Shown here piece after piece: positions 48,541 to 59,649 of a stretch of 64,000 bases of DNA. Location of the stretch: positions 20,349,840 to 20,413,839 of the forward strand of contig OZ005602.1 in assembly GCA_963930655.1 (NCBI GenBank). Reading direction: 5' to 3'. The notes beneath the pieces were generated by a model that was given only the letters and a program-made list of their open reading frames with translations, was not told where the DNA came from and made no database searches. Source of the DNA: Myrica gale. Lineage: Eukaryota; Streptophyta; Magnoliopsida; Fagales; Myricaceae. Every line of letters starts with the position of its first letter. Position 1 is the first letter of the stretch. The position numbers and the translations under genes were made by a program.

Positions 48541-48916
48541 GGGTTAAATACATTTTTCTCTCATATCTTTGAAGTCATTTACACTTTGCACTCCGATGTA
48601 TTGATTTTTACACATTAGACCTATAAAGTTACACATTTTTTTCAATTTGGAACTCGTACCCAAATTGCCCGTCAATTTAGACTGATTCCGCCGAAAATTT
48701 TACACACTGTGCCCCTTATCTTTGGGGATATTTACAAATTGCCCCTCCTTATCTTTGGAGATTTTTACACATTGCACCCCACGTTTTGACGGAATCCGTA
48801 TAAATTAACGGACAATTTAGATACGGGGCTCAAATTGAAAAAATGTGTAAGTTAAGTGGTCTAATATGTCAAAAATAATATATTGTTGTGCAAAGTGTAA
48901 ATGACCTAAAAAAAAA
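48541..48916. mobile_element. Fold-back MITE, family F
   Basis: The left arm (TCATTTACACTTTGCACTCC, TTTTTTTCAATTTGGAACTC, AAATTGCCCGTCAATTTA) pairs with the right arm (TAAATTAACGGACAATTTAG, CTCAAATTGAAAAAATGTGT, GTGCAAAGTGTAAATGACC). The centre has a duplicated CCTTATCTTTGG(A/G)GAT-type unit. Non-coding. Confidence 0.65.
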
Positions 48917-48928
48917 TTGAGTCAAAGA

Positions 48929-49090
48929 GGATGTTTGAGCGTGAAAATTTTGGGTATTGGAGTTAGAGAAATATTATAAAATAAAGATAAGTTATGAGAG
49001 TTGGTGAAAGTGAAGAGGGAGAAGATTTTTAATAAATATTATAATAAAAAAATTATGTGATAAATTTTTTATTATTAAACACAAATAATT
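48929..49090. mobile_element. MITE, family C copy
   Basis: About 160 bp starting GATGTTTGAGCGTGAAAATTTTG and containing GAGAAGATTTTTAATAAATA and ATTTTTTATTATTAAAC, as at 20285-20480 and 57925-58055. Confidence 0.6.
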
Positions 49091-51496
49091 AAGCGACACC
49101 TTGTGTATTTAATCACGCCGAGAGAAAGTTAATAATTGTTCCAAGGTTTTGGAATATTGTACGTCTTATGTCTGCGTTCAACGAAGCGGCTATCCGTGTC
49201 ATCGTGACATTGATGGTTGGGGATGGATCATGTATGACGTACGAGGAACTAATAAACATTGTAATTTCCTACAATTTCAGACAGGTAGCGTCACCCCGCT
49301 TGTACTACGTCCAAACGTAGACAATGTCCAAGGAACTTTATTCGCCAAGGTACATAAATTATTACGTACAAAATTTGACTACGATATCGGGGTTTTTTTT
49401 TTCTTGTTTGGACAACTGCTTGGAGCCTGTTTCAGGAGACAATACACACTCCCCAAATCTGTAATTTGGAGACACCAACTAATTAAAGCAGCACACGATT
49501 CATGAAAAACATTATAATATTATATGCTTCCTGATCTCGAACCACCATGATTTGATTCGATCGAGTTAGTATGAACACCTTATAAATGTTGACTCTAACC
49601 CGTGCAACATTATTGTTATTAAATTATTTTCTTTTGGAATTTTAGTACATATCTTTCTCGGTTCTTCACTTAGCTTAGAAAAAGTACTGCACTAAATCCT
49701 GACTGCATGATAGGGGGGAGAACCCTAGCCGCCCTCCTCAACCAGCCCTCCCCCAACTGCAATTCTCCTATTGCTCTATTAAAACCACCTCCACCAATGA
49801 ACAAGTTACAGCGCTTGACGGGGCAAAAACAGCGGCCAAAATTGGTCCACCGCTCAAGGTGTTAGCAGTGGCGATTGGAGGCCTAACCACCCCCGATTCT
49901 ACTGCAACCCAACCCTAGTTACAACGGCACATCATCACACACTTCATTTAAGTTGAAGTTTTGTTGCTACGAGAAGTCGAACCAAAATCAACCAATTGAT
50001 CTGACCAACTCATCCACACCCCATAAACAACATATATTCTTTCATAAACTTTACCTCTGTATTTAAGCCTTGCTTTGACTATTATCTTTCATATCATGGT
50101 TCAGAATTTTTGTCGGCTAAGCAAATGGTTCACATTTCGATCCTTTATTTTGGCGAACTCACTGAATATTATATATATATATATATATATATATTATAAA
50201 TTATCAAAGCTGTCTTCTAGAAGTACTTGAAATGTACTCCACGTTTTTATGAATCCTTCTTGCTCCGCATAATGTAGATTACTCGTGAATCGCGATCCCT
50301 CCCCAGCGGCCAAGTCATGCCATGACGGAGTCTGAGCGTCATGCATTACACATGCATGTCCTCCGATTCTTCTTCTTCTTCTTCTTGTTTTATTTCAACA
50401 AAAAATTAACAAATTTCCACCTACCAATTATACCCCATTAATGGGAAAAGAGGAGATTTCCAAGTTCCAACAAAAGCCTTCAAAGAAACAGTTTACGAAT
50501 AAAGAGTAATATTATATTCCCTACAGAACACGCATGCTTAGTGAACGATTCATCAGTCTCTTTTGAATCCCAAAAACTATTTCTTTTACGGTTTTATAGA
50601 ACACCACCCACTAAGGCAAGTAACTGGAAAATGACAAGAACTTTCCCCAACCATATCTTTGACCAACAGATGCACTCTGCCCAGAAACTTAAAACGAAGT
50701 TTCCATCACTCTGCGTCAAGCCCTTAGCCCCCATTAATTAATACATTCACAAAAGACCAAGTACAAACTATCTTAAAGTGGGTATATAAAAAAATCAAAA
50801 CGACGGCCCCAAAAGTCCAACACCAATCCGAAGTTTTGTTCAAATTTGGATAGACCGTACGCTTTGGCAGACAAATCCCCAGGACACTGCCACTGCAAGT
50901 GGAATCACTACCAAAAAAAAAACGCCCTCGTTAAAGACTTTTTTTGTACTGAATCTTCCATTCATAATTTCATACCGCAAAAATGTACTCTGCAATAGTC
51001 GCTTTGAAACTTCCTCAGTCAATTGCCGGAACAAGGAAGTTTAATCTGATTGGACAAGGTTGTGGGGAGGGGGTAGAAGTTTCAGGAGCAGAGAAAGACT
51101 AGTGAGCTGAGCTGATACGTACGTACAAGGCCATCTAGAACCAATGAATTAGAGGGTATAACGTACTGATAAGGACCAAGAAGGGTGTCCGTGTGAAAAT
51201 AGGAAGGCCGAAGCTTTAAAAGTGCGTACCACGGACGACCGCGTGGACATTCTACTAAAAAAAACTACTGGAGAGCATGCAGTTCTGAATTGAGTATTCA
51301 AACCGCTTGCTTTGGAGAAATAGAGAAAAATGGTTGTCCATACCTACCTAAACCTGTCTACCTCGAGGAGTTAGGATTGAATAGATCTAGATAACAACAG
51401 CAATATAATTTATAAATAAAGTATTTAATAAACAATTATTTCTCGTATCTTCCAATTCTTAGACCACGTATTTAACAAAAGAACCAAATTTTCTTT

Positions 51497-51540
<44 letters not shown>

Positions 51541-52338
51541 TGTAGAAAAGGAAAATTTGTTATATCGAATCGTTTCATTGAATTGAGACCAACCTGATCT
51601 AACTGAAAATGCTGACAGAGTTGAAAGCATATATAGATTTAAATGAATTAAATGAAAATTTTAACAAATAATACAAAAAATTTAAAATAATTAATTTATA
51701 CAACATAACAAAAATAATAGATTAAATCGGAAAGTGTGAGAGGTCACGGATAGATACAATTACAAAGTGTATCTTCTCGTGCGCTCTTTAACTTTTGGTC
51801 AGTTTGCTTTGAAGAAACCCGGAAGCGGAATCGGAGATTCAACAAAAAAGGAAAAGGTCTAAATTATTAATTAAAAAACCAAAAAAGAATAGATTCTCGT
51901 GATATATATGTGAATTTGCGTGCCAACTAGTGGAAAATTATATGTGAATTTGACGCACCTTAGGTTTCGTACGCGCCTTAGGTGGCGCCTAGGCGGTGGG
52001 CCCTGGCCTTGCTGGAAACCCACAAACCACAGGTCCACAGGATAAAAACGTCTATCCCCCGCAACAAAAGACTCCGCTGATTTGCTCCACACCGTCACAG
52101 ACAAGACTCCACACACGCCCCCTTCCCCAAGTTTCAGTTGAACAACGCGGTCACGCAAACGCTGCTTATAAAGCGCCGTCACACATGATATATCCGAACA
52201 AAATATATTGATTTACACCAATACCACGGCTCTTCCTAACTTAAACCCCAAGAAATCGAAGGGCAGATCCGGCATTTCATCCACGTCAGCGCTTCATAGT
52301 TTTCTACTCCAACTAGAGGTCTCTGTCTCGCTCCTTGT
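49091..52338. other. Spacer upstream of the ZAT gene; two TA microsatellites
   Basis: No gene is supported; the 118-codon frame at 49149-49505 has no domain. (TA)n tracts lie at about 50169-50196 and 51503-51536. A C-rich segment near 49720-49920 resembles one near 54470-54545 (both contain ACCACCCCCGATTC), probably two copies of an unclassified repeat. The last 300 bp is the ZAT promoter and includes an ACGT core (CCACGTCAGC near 52281). Confidence 0.5.
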
Positions 52339-52346
52339 ATATATTA
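52339..52346 (+). promoter_or_regulatory. Probable TATA box of the ZAT gene
   Basis: TATATATTA lies about 130 bp upstream of the ATG at 52475. Inferred from position. Confidence 0.55.
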
Positions 52347-52474
52347 ACACCCCCACAGTCACTCTTTAATTTCCAGTCCATTCATCAGCAATCGAACTTC
52401 GTACTTAGTACTTTTCTAGTTTCACACATTAAAGTTTCCTGCGCTGTTGCTCGAGAGTTGTTCAACTTTACGCC

Positions 52475-52966
52475 ATGAAAAGAGGCAGATCAGAGGACGG
52501 AGCGTTCGAGACCGTAGACGTGGCCAACTGCTTGATGCTGCTATCCAAGGTCGGCGAAACTCATGAGGCGGCGGCTAAGAACTCCTTGGGGGGCGCTCGT
52601 GCTTTCGTGTGCAAGACATGCAACCGGCAGTTCTCCTCGTTCCAGGCCCTGGGAGGCCACAGAGCGAGCCACAAGAAGCCAAGATTAATGGCCGGAGACC
52701 TGTTGCAGCACATGATGCCGAGCTCGCCCGCTAAGCCGAAGACGCATGAGTGCTCCGTATGTGGGCTCGAGTTCGCGATTGGACAGGCGCTCGGGGGTCA
52801 CATGAGGAGGCATAGAACTCTTATTAGTGAAGGCTTGGCGGTCAAACACGCCGTCCAGTCCGTTCCGGTTATGAAGAAATCGAGTAGCAAAAGGGTTCTG
52901 TGCTTAGATTTGAATTTGTCGCCGGTGGAAGACGATCTCAAGTTGTGTAGTTGGTTGTCATCATAG
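52475..52966 (+). CDS. ZAT12-like: C2H2 zinc-finger repressor, ZAT12-like
   Basis: Intronless, 163 aa. An L-box (VANCLMLLSKVGE, about 16-28) precedes two plant-type zinc fingers with QALGGH: FVCKTCNRQFSSFQALGGHR with Cys46, Cys49, His62, His66, and HECSVCGLEFAIGQALGGHM with Cys93, Cys96, His109, His113. The C-terminal EAR motif LDLNL (144-148) follows KKSSSKRVLC. The architecture is that of C1-2i ZAT proteins, nuclear DNA-binding repressors that recruit TOPLESS-type corepressors through the EAR motif. The ANCLML and KKSSS..KRV..CLDL segments point to ZAT12 rather than ZAT11. Arabidopsis ZAT12 responds to oxidative, light and cold stress. The exon is GC-rich relative to its flanks. The gene looks intact. 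Confidence 0.96.
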   Translation: MKRGRSEDGAFETVDVANCLMLLSKVGETHEAAAKNSLGGARAFVCKTCNRQFSSFQALGGHRASHKKPRLMAGDLLQHMMPSSPAKPKTHECSVCGLEFAIGQALGGHMRRHRTLISEGLAVKHAVQSVPVMKKSSSKRVLCLDLNLSPVEDDLKLCSWLSS

Positions 52967-54873
52967 GTAGTTAGACCTTTGATTGCTTAATTTTATGTTC
53001 TCCGACTTCAGGTGGGAGTTTTGTACATACATAGATAACTTTTTGGTCATAGAAGAGATCCGATATATTGGTTACGTTTGTTTATCGAAATTTTGATAAA
53101 TATTCTTAAAATTTTGAATTTTTTTAATGTTGAAATTTATTGAGATTTGTAAAAAGTTTGAAATGTATGTGTTAGAAATTTTGAAATATATTTAATTTGT
53201 TGAAAATTTTGAGCCCAAAATTTTGGACAAAATTATTTCAGGATTCTTTTTGTTTCTCAAATTTTTAATTAGTTTTTCTTTTTAAAATATAGTTTGCAGT
53301 TACAACATGAGTACACTTTGGCCCCGGTAAAGTTCTACAAAATAAATATTTGGCCTCCTCTTAAAGAATTAAGATCTTCTTCAATTTTATGCCCAAATTG
53401 AATAGTCCAATTCAAATAGGAATGCACAAAACATGTGAGTCCTCCTATAAGAATTTGATCATCAATTCAAAGACAGATAGACACAATAATTAGATCTTAT
53501 ACTATTTAATATTGACCATGTAATTTTTGAACATCATTAGCTATACAAATAGGTCCACCTGTTATGTTTATTTCTCTTCGAATTACATGGGTGCAATTTG
53601 AATGGAAATTGCGAAGGATCTGGTCTGTGTCCTACAACTTTCAATATTGCTCCTATTAATAATTACCAAAGTGGATCCTCCAACATTCAATTCATATTGT
53701 GTTCTTTCCCTCTTACATCTTATTCGAGCAATAAATTGTAGATAATTTCTATGATTTTTAATTACCACGAGATATATATTATATTATCTTCATAATTAAG
53801 TCATGTTTGTTTATAATTTGCCAACTTACCGTATAAAAGGAACTATTTTTAGTGACCGCCATTATATTTTTCACTACTATAAACAAACTTTTTGTGGTCA
53901 GACAATCGGTATAGTTAAACCAAAGAAGTAATATCAAGCAGGATATGATAATATATAGTATTTTATATCCTTTTTTTTGCATTTCTTCTTTTCAGATACG
54001 AGTTTTAGTACATCTAAAACTTGAGACATTGTATAATATCTCAAGTCCAACATGAACTAGGATAGGTAGAATTGTTTTCGAGTCCTATATTGAATCGTTT
54101 GACGATATTGTCGAGTCCTATATATTATGTTTGAAATTGATCGATTCCTACAATTTCAAAGGTAATAGGACTCGACAATATCGTTAAACAATTCTTTTTG
54201 ATGAATTTTTTTAATAGAAATGTCCGAAGAGTAGTTTGAGGTTCAAATTGGCAAGTAAGGCTGTTCAAATCCATCAGGCACCGGCAGTGAAATCGCGACC
54301 GGTATAGGGGATCTAATTAATCAGAAGACCCAGGAGAAAAAAAAAACAAAAATGAATTTAAAGTTCATGAAACGAATCAATTTTTATTTTGCCTTTAGAA
54401 ACGATATTAACTTTTGCCCCCAAAACAAAAAGGGATTCTCACTCTTGGTGAAGGCGAGGCCAGCCGGTGATAAAAATTGAGCAACCGCCCATGCCGGTAG
54501 CAGTGGCTGTCGGGGGTGGAACCACCCCCGATTCCACCGTTACATCCTAATGTATCAACTGTCTAAGATCCCAAATTTAAAGGGGCAAAATGTATTTATC
54601 TCACAAAATAGATGAGTATGCACACAAAAAATCTAGATTGAACGAACAATGAACCAACAAACAATCTTACTAATTTCAAAACAAGTTTTGAAGTTACTAA
54701 TAGTTAATTTAGGAACACAATATTCTCACTAGAGAATTAAGAACCACGATGGAGTAATTAAAAGAAGTGTTTGGCTAAAATAAAGAACCTAAACACATTT
54801 GGATTTATACTAACAACAAACTTATTAAGTACTACAAATTAAGAATAAAATTCACGACAAAATACAGACTCAC
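52967..54873. other. Spacer with a degraded AT-rich MITE
   Basis: 3' UTR of the ZAT gene at the start. About 53060-53250 is made of repeated AAATTTTGA/TCAAAATTT-type motifs and ends CCCAAAATTTTGGAC, a decayed MITE related to the AT-rich families elsewhere. A short inverted pair occurs near 54100-54190 (GTCGAGTCCTA and TAGGACTCGAC). No gene seen. Confidence 0.45.
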
Positions 54874-55481
54874 ATATGCGTTTGAAATTTTTAGATCACT
54901 GGCGAGAGCTGAATCTTCAGGCTCTACATCACATGCGGCAGTCGTCTCTGATTGTTTTGCTTCTTCCTCCTCTCCGCAAGAATCTTCAGGCTCAACATCA
55001 CATGTGACAGTCGTCTCTGATTCTTTAGCCTCTTCTTCCTCCTCTGCGCAAGAATCTTCTGGCTCCACTTTGTAAACCTAAACCAAATTACCAAGGAGAG
55101 GATATATATGTATTTGTAATCGATCACTACAACGTTGCAATCCAATTCTTGTCATCCTACAATAAGGACAGACGACGATGTCGATCGGAGCTCTTAAAAC
55201 TCACCTCGTAGCCGAAGAAAGAACCAGGTTGGAAGACGTTGGTTGTTTGTTCATAATCTCCAGTAGTACTGCTAGAACCGCCTTCACCAGTGGCGGCGGT
55301 GGGATCCCAAGACCATGGCGAAAAGAACGAGTTAGCGCCTATCGGGATTCAAGAACGACGTCAGTCGCGAGTAGTCCACGGTCGGGGATTGTCGATGTTG
55401 ACGTAGGCTCAGGTAGTAGAGCTTCATCATTGCATCGTAAATAGCAGTGTAAGACCGAGACGCGTTTCTTCGGCCTTTCAT
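54874..55481 (-). pseudogene. Unrecognised gene fragment with acidic repeats and a frameshift
   Basis: Two exon-like blocks on the minus strand. Block 1, 55205-55481, starts at an ATG (MKGRRNASRSYTAIYDAM) and reads to NPDRR, then meets TAA at 55332-55334. The adjacent frame continues GANSFFSPWSWDPTAATG and on to QPGSFFGYE, ending at a GTGAGT donor. Block 2, 54874-55077, begins after TTTAG and encodes 68 residues with three copies of a 23-24-residue unit starting VEPEDS (two with CxEEEEAKxSETT), then a GTGAGT donor. Block 1 is 277 nt; removing one base gives 276 and restores phase 0 with block 2, so a single-base insertion or sequencing error near 55335-55345 is likely. Exons downstream of 54874 were not found. 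The protein family was not recognised. Confidence 0.5.
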
Positions 55482-57102
55482 GATTTCATCTCTCTTTCTT
55501 TAACTAGAGAATATTGCTCCATGTTCTCTAATTAATTCCATTCCTCTATATTTAGGCAACGTATTTACAAGGCTTTTGGGATAAGATCTATAATTTAAAT
55601 AGGATTAGTATTGGTGGGAGTCTGGGAAAAACACTATATTGGACAAATCTTAAAATTAATTAGCAAGAAAACCACAAGTCTAAACATATCCGGAAGTTTA
55701 ACTCAATGTCAGTGGCTTAACCAGGATTCAAATCAAAGTGTATCGAACTTTAAAGGCGAAATGACAAAAAAAAATTCATTCGTAATGCAAAAAATTGTAT
55801 TAGAGTTACAATGTCAAAAATTAAAGACTAAAAGTATTAAAAATATTGAAATACATGTATCGTTTTAGTGATGAGGCCATTAGTGAATCCATTTTATGCA
55901 TCAGTGAATCCATTTTATAATTCCATACTTTGGAAAAATTTCATCTATATTATTATTATTAATCAGTTTCATGTTTCATTAGTGTGGTTTAAAAACAAAT
56001 TTTGAATACATAAATCCATTTCTAATTAATCTAATACATAAATCCATCTCTAATACATACATGAATGCAATACATAAATCCATTTTCAATTTCATAGTAC
56101 ATAAATCCATAAATTCATACCCAATTTGATCTATAAAAGGAAATAAATAAATCCATTTCCAATTTCATAGTACATAAATCCATAAATTCATCCTCAATTT
56201 GATCTCTAAAAGGAAATACATAAATGATAAATCCATCCCCAATTTCCACATCCCCATTCGGCAATTCCCAATCCCAAATCCCTAATTTCCACATCACATT
56301 ATGATTTGGCAACATCCCCATTTGGCCATTTGATAATTCCCAATTCAGCAATTTCAAATCCCTAATTTTACAAAATCTCCAACTCTCAATTCTCAAATCA
56401 CAATTTCATAAAATATGTACTTCAACTCAACTGTGAAAGAGAGAAAGAGAAGTGGCTGGCGACCGGCGGCGGATGACTGAGAAACAGTGAAAGAGAGAGA
56501 GATCAGAGAAGTGAGATTTGAGAAGATATGTTATAACAGATGAGAGAAAGTGGAAATAACTGGCCGGTATACGTACCTGGTGCGGCGGACATCGGTGGGG
56601 GTTATGGGGCAACTGAGAAGGCAACACTGCAACGAGCGACCGGAGACCCTACGGTTGGGCTGGGTCACAGACTTACGGGACTCGGTCATTTGGCTGAGAA
56701 GTGAGAAGTGAAACCGTGAGAGAGAGAGAGAGAGAGATCGAGCAAGAGGGGGACATTTAAAAAAAATAGGGGTGAAATGCACTGTTTTCACCCCTATTTT
56801 AATTTTTTTAGCAGAGGGTGAAACATATTGTTTTAATTTTTTGAGTGCTACTCTAAAGTTTAATCAAATTTATTTTCCTTTTTTTGTGTGTGTCCTTGAA
56901 AATCACTTGATCAAATGCTAGTTCTCCATTCTTGAAGCCTCTGTTTTTCTAGGGTTATGTTTAGCATCAGATTTTTTTTAAGAATTTAACAGTGGTGTCA
57001 AAATTTAAGGAGATTGGAATTTTAGTGTACTTGAGATTTGATCTTTTTTTTAGAGATCAATGCATTTTGCACCATCTATCTATTATTTTTGTTGCATTGC
57101 AC
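55482..57102. other. Spacer with a tandem repeat and a possible orphan exon
   Basis: Mostly AT-rich. A possible first exon on the minus strand (about 56575-56690, MTESRKSVTQPNRR onward to a CACCAG|GTACGT donor, with a GA tract just upstream) has no identifiable partner exon. The 56531-56791 frame has no domain. Confidence 0.35.
56064..56225. repeat. About 75-bp tandem repeat, two copies
   Basis: Two adjacent units carry AATTTCATAGTACATAAATC, CATAAATTCAT and CAATTTGATCT followed by TAAAAGGAAATA. Smaller ACATAAATCCAT units extend to the left from about 56000. Confidence 0.7.
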
Positions 57103-57863
57103 TAGGAGTGGGCAAATATTCCGGCAAGAATAGAAATTTCCAGTTCCACTTCCGGTTTCGATTCTAACATATACTGGAACCGGAAGTCATTTTTAGCAAT
57201 TTCCAAAACTGGAAATCCTGATTCTAATTTTTTAAAAAAAATTAAAAATATGGCTCAAAATAAAATATAACATATGGAATTTACTTGAATGTTTATTTTC
57301 GAATCTAGATTTTGAATGAATGTTTTAAATTTATTTTTAATTTATTATGAATAACTAAAAAATACCGAAATTTTGATTCTGATTTTTTTTTAAAAAAATA
57401 GGGCTTAAAATAAAGTATAATATATGTCGTTTATTTTTCTGGTATACAATCGGATTGGAATATCATAATAATGGTAGAAATTGAGTCACTTTTGTTTGAT
57501 ATTCTATACAAAACTCCATAAAGTCTAAGTGTAATTTATCAATTCCTTTTCATTTGTATTTGTTTCTGTTCTGCTTGTTGCAAATTCCAATTTGAGTATA
57601 CAACTCTCTTTTGATTCCTCCTAATTTTCTTGAATGTTTATTTTAGATGAATGTTTACATTTATTGTTAATTTATGATAAATAACTGAAAAAATCTTCCA
57701 AAATTCAACCCAAAAAATATTTTTGACCTATTAGGGCCGCATAAAATATGTCCAAAAAAGCCCACATACTGAACCGGAACAAAAAAAAGTTGTATTCCTG
57801 TGAATACCAGAACGAAACATAATTTGGTTATTTCGGTTCCATCTGTTCCAGTACTCACCTCTA
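57103..57863. mobile_element. hAT-like non-autonomous element
   Basis: Starts TAGGAGTGGGCAAATATTCC and ends CCAGTACTCACCTCTA. It is flanked by 8-bp repeats cattgcac (57095-57102) and cattacac (57864-57871), one mismatch apart. The ends are imperfect inverted repeats of hAT type, and GGAACCGGAA/TTCCGG motifs recur near both. 761 bp, AT-rich inside, no transposase frame. Confidence 0.75.
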
Positions 57864-57897
57864 CATTACACCTACCAATTATACACTTTGCACTGGG

Positions 57898-58104
57898 CAT
57901 TAGGAGAGAGGGTGAGATAGAGGTGGGAGTTGGTGAAAAAGTGAAGAGAGAAGATTTTTAATAAATATTATAATAATAAAAAATGATGTGATTAATTTTT
58001 TATTATTAAACTTAAATTTTTAGGCCCAAATTATTGGAACTCAAACATGACCCTAAAATATTACACGACAAGCCATTAGGAGAGAGGGTGAGATAGAGGT
58101 GGGA
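57898..58104. repeat. 31-bp direct repeats around a family C MITE fragment
   Basis: Identical 31-bp sequences (57898-57928 and 58074-58104, beginning cattaggagagaggg) enclose 145 bp. The enclosed part is a family C MITE core (GATTTTTAATAAATATTATA and TTTTTTATTATTAAAC). The direct repeats are too long for a MITE target-site duplication, so duplication by replication slippage or repair is more likely. Confidence 0.75.
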
Positions 58105-58319
58105 TCCTCTCTCACTCTCTCACCTAATTTCACCTGCAATTCGGTCAATCCCCATCCGCCTCAAAGATCTACCACTTCGCAATGGAGAGTTGCATGCAAA
58201 GCAATGGGCATCTACAGATTTTAGCTTCTGGACTTCTTTTTATTTGCAACCCACCATAATCTAGCCACGTGTAGACGGCCCTCAACTCCACCTGATGACC
58301 ACCAGTTTCAGATTCCCCT

Positions 58320-58740
58320 TAGCCCGATAAACAAAATACGAAAATGCACCCTCAATCGAACGGCTCGACCATGCACACTTGGATGACTGCGATGAATACA
58401 ACCGTGACTTCTGCTCCTGCCTCTTCACCCAATTTTTATACTAGAGAAAAGATCGAGTGCTCCTCGCGCACCATAGCCATCTTTTCTCTCTCTCTAACCA
58501 ATTGGTTCTGTGGAAGTTCGTCGCCGTGGCTTCGCCAGAAATTTCTTCGCCTTCCAGACTGGCGATATACTGTCTCGACAGTTTTCCGGTTCTCGTTGAA
58601 GGTACCGATTGTCGGATTCTCCATTTCTAGGGTTGGCGCATTGCTTTTACTCATATATAGCGAGCTTGTAACTTCACGTTGAACTTTTTTTTCTTGGTGG
58701 AAAATTGGATTGTTTTTTTTTTGGGTGAGCTTCGGGTTCG
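58320..58740 (+). other. Possible leader exon of the right-edge gene
   Basis: A GC-richer stretch with CTCTCTCTCTAACC and a candidate donor (GTTGAAG|GTACCG near 58600). It is not clearly protein-coding. It could be a 5' UTR exon of the gene starting at 63316, which would place the LINE insert in its first intron. Inference only. Confidence 0.25.
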
Positions 58741-59147
58741 TTATGAGGATGAATTGTAGAACAGTCTGATACCATGAAAATTTCGATATTTTAATTGTCC
58801 GATTTTAATTATTTTGGCGTGGTTGGGTGCTGGGGTTGGTATGGTTGTTTGATAAGTAAGTTAGACTTTATTAAGAAAAAGATAGTTGACAGTACAAGAG
58901 AATATACTGAAAACACTACAGCATACAAACTAAAAAGCTCAGGAAATCCGGAAACCCTCAAAAGGAAAACTAAAACCGAATTCGCCCACAGAAAAAGAGT
59001 GTACAACATAGAACCCCCCAAACATTCCAAAGACAAGGCCTTGATCGCAAAATATCTCTCGTTCCTTTCCCTCCACAAACACCACCAAATGCAAGCCGGG
59101 ATCATCTTCCAAATAGCCGAGACTATAGGATTCTTAAACTTCCTCCT

Positions 59148-59642
59148 CTAACAATACAAAACATCCACTACCTTCCGAGGCATAACCCAGTCATAGTTGA
59201 GGATACTCATCACATGCGTCCATAAGCATCTCGCCACCGTGCAATGAATAAGGATATGATCAACCGTTTCTCCGTCCCCCTTACACAAATAGCACCACTC
59301 CGTCAAGCATACTCCCCTCCTCCTTAAGTTGTCAATGATCAGAATTTTCCCATGAGTGGCTTCCCAAACAAAGAAAGCCACTCTAGGGGGAACCAAATTC
59401 CTCCAACATTGACGCCATGGAAAAACTGCACTGGAGCCCTCTATAAGCAACAAATACAACGACTTAACAGAGAAGGCTCCACCCTTGGAACCCGTCCAAA
59501 GCAGTTTATCCTCACCCCCTCTTCTCCAACTCTTCGAGTAGAGTAAGGAATAAAAAGAAGAACAAACGTCCACCTCCCAATCATTGATCGGCTCACGAAA
59601 TGAACATCTCACACAACAGATCCAGAACCCAACTCCAGACAA
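59148..59642 (-). pseudogene. LINE reverse-transcriptase C-terminus (zf-RVT)
   Basis: 165 codons on the minus strand containing INDWEVDVCSSFYSLLYS, DKLLWTGSKGGAFSVKSLYL, FPWRQCWRNLVPPRVAFFVW and LTEWCYLCKGDGETVDHILI followed by HC. This is the zinc-binding region at the C-terminal end of plant L1-type reverse transcriptases, with its Cys..Cys..His..Cys residues. The catalytic RT core upstream is absent. The LINE 3' UTR continues to about 58850. Confidence 0.88.
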
Positions 59643-59649
59643 TCAGCCA

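Noticed and set aside
49149..49505. 118-codon plus-strand frame
   Set aside because: No domain, no promoter or splice context; it lies next to MITEs.
58344..58682. 112-codon frame as a protein gene
   Set aside because: No domain, and it looks more like a GC-richer leader region. Listed only as a possible 5' UTR exon.
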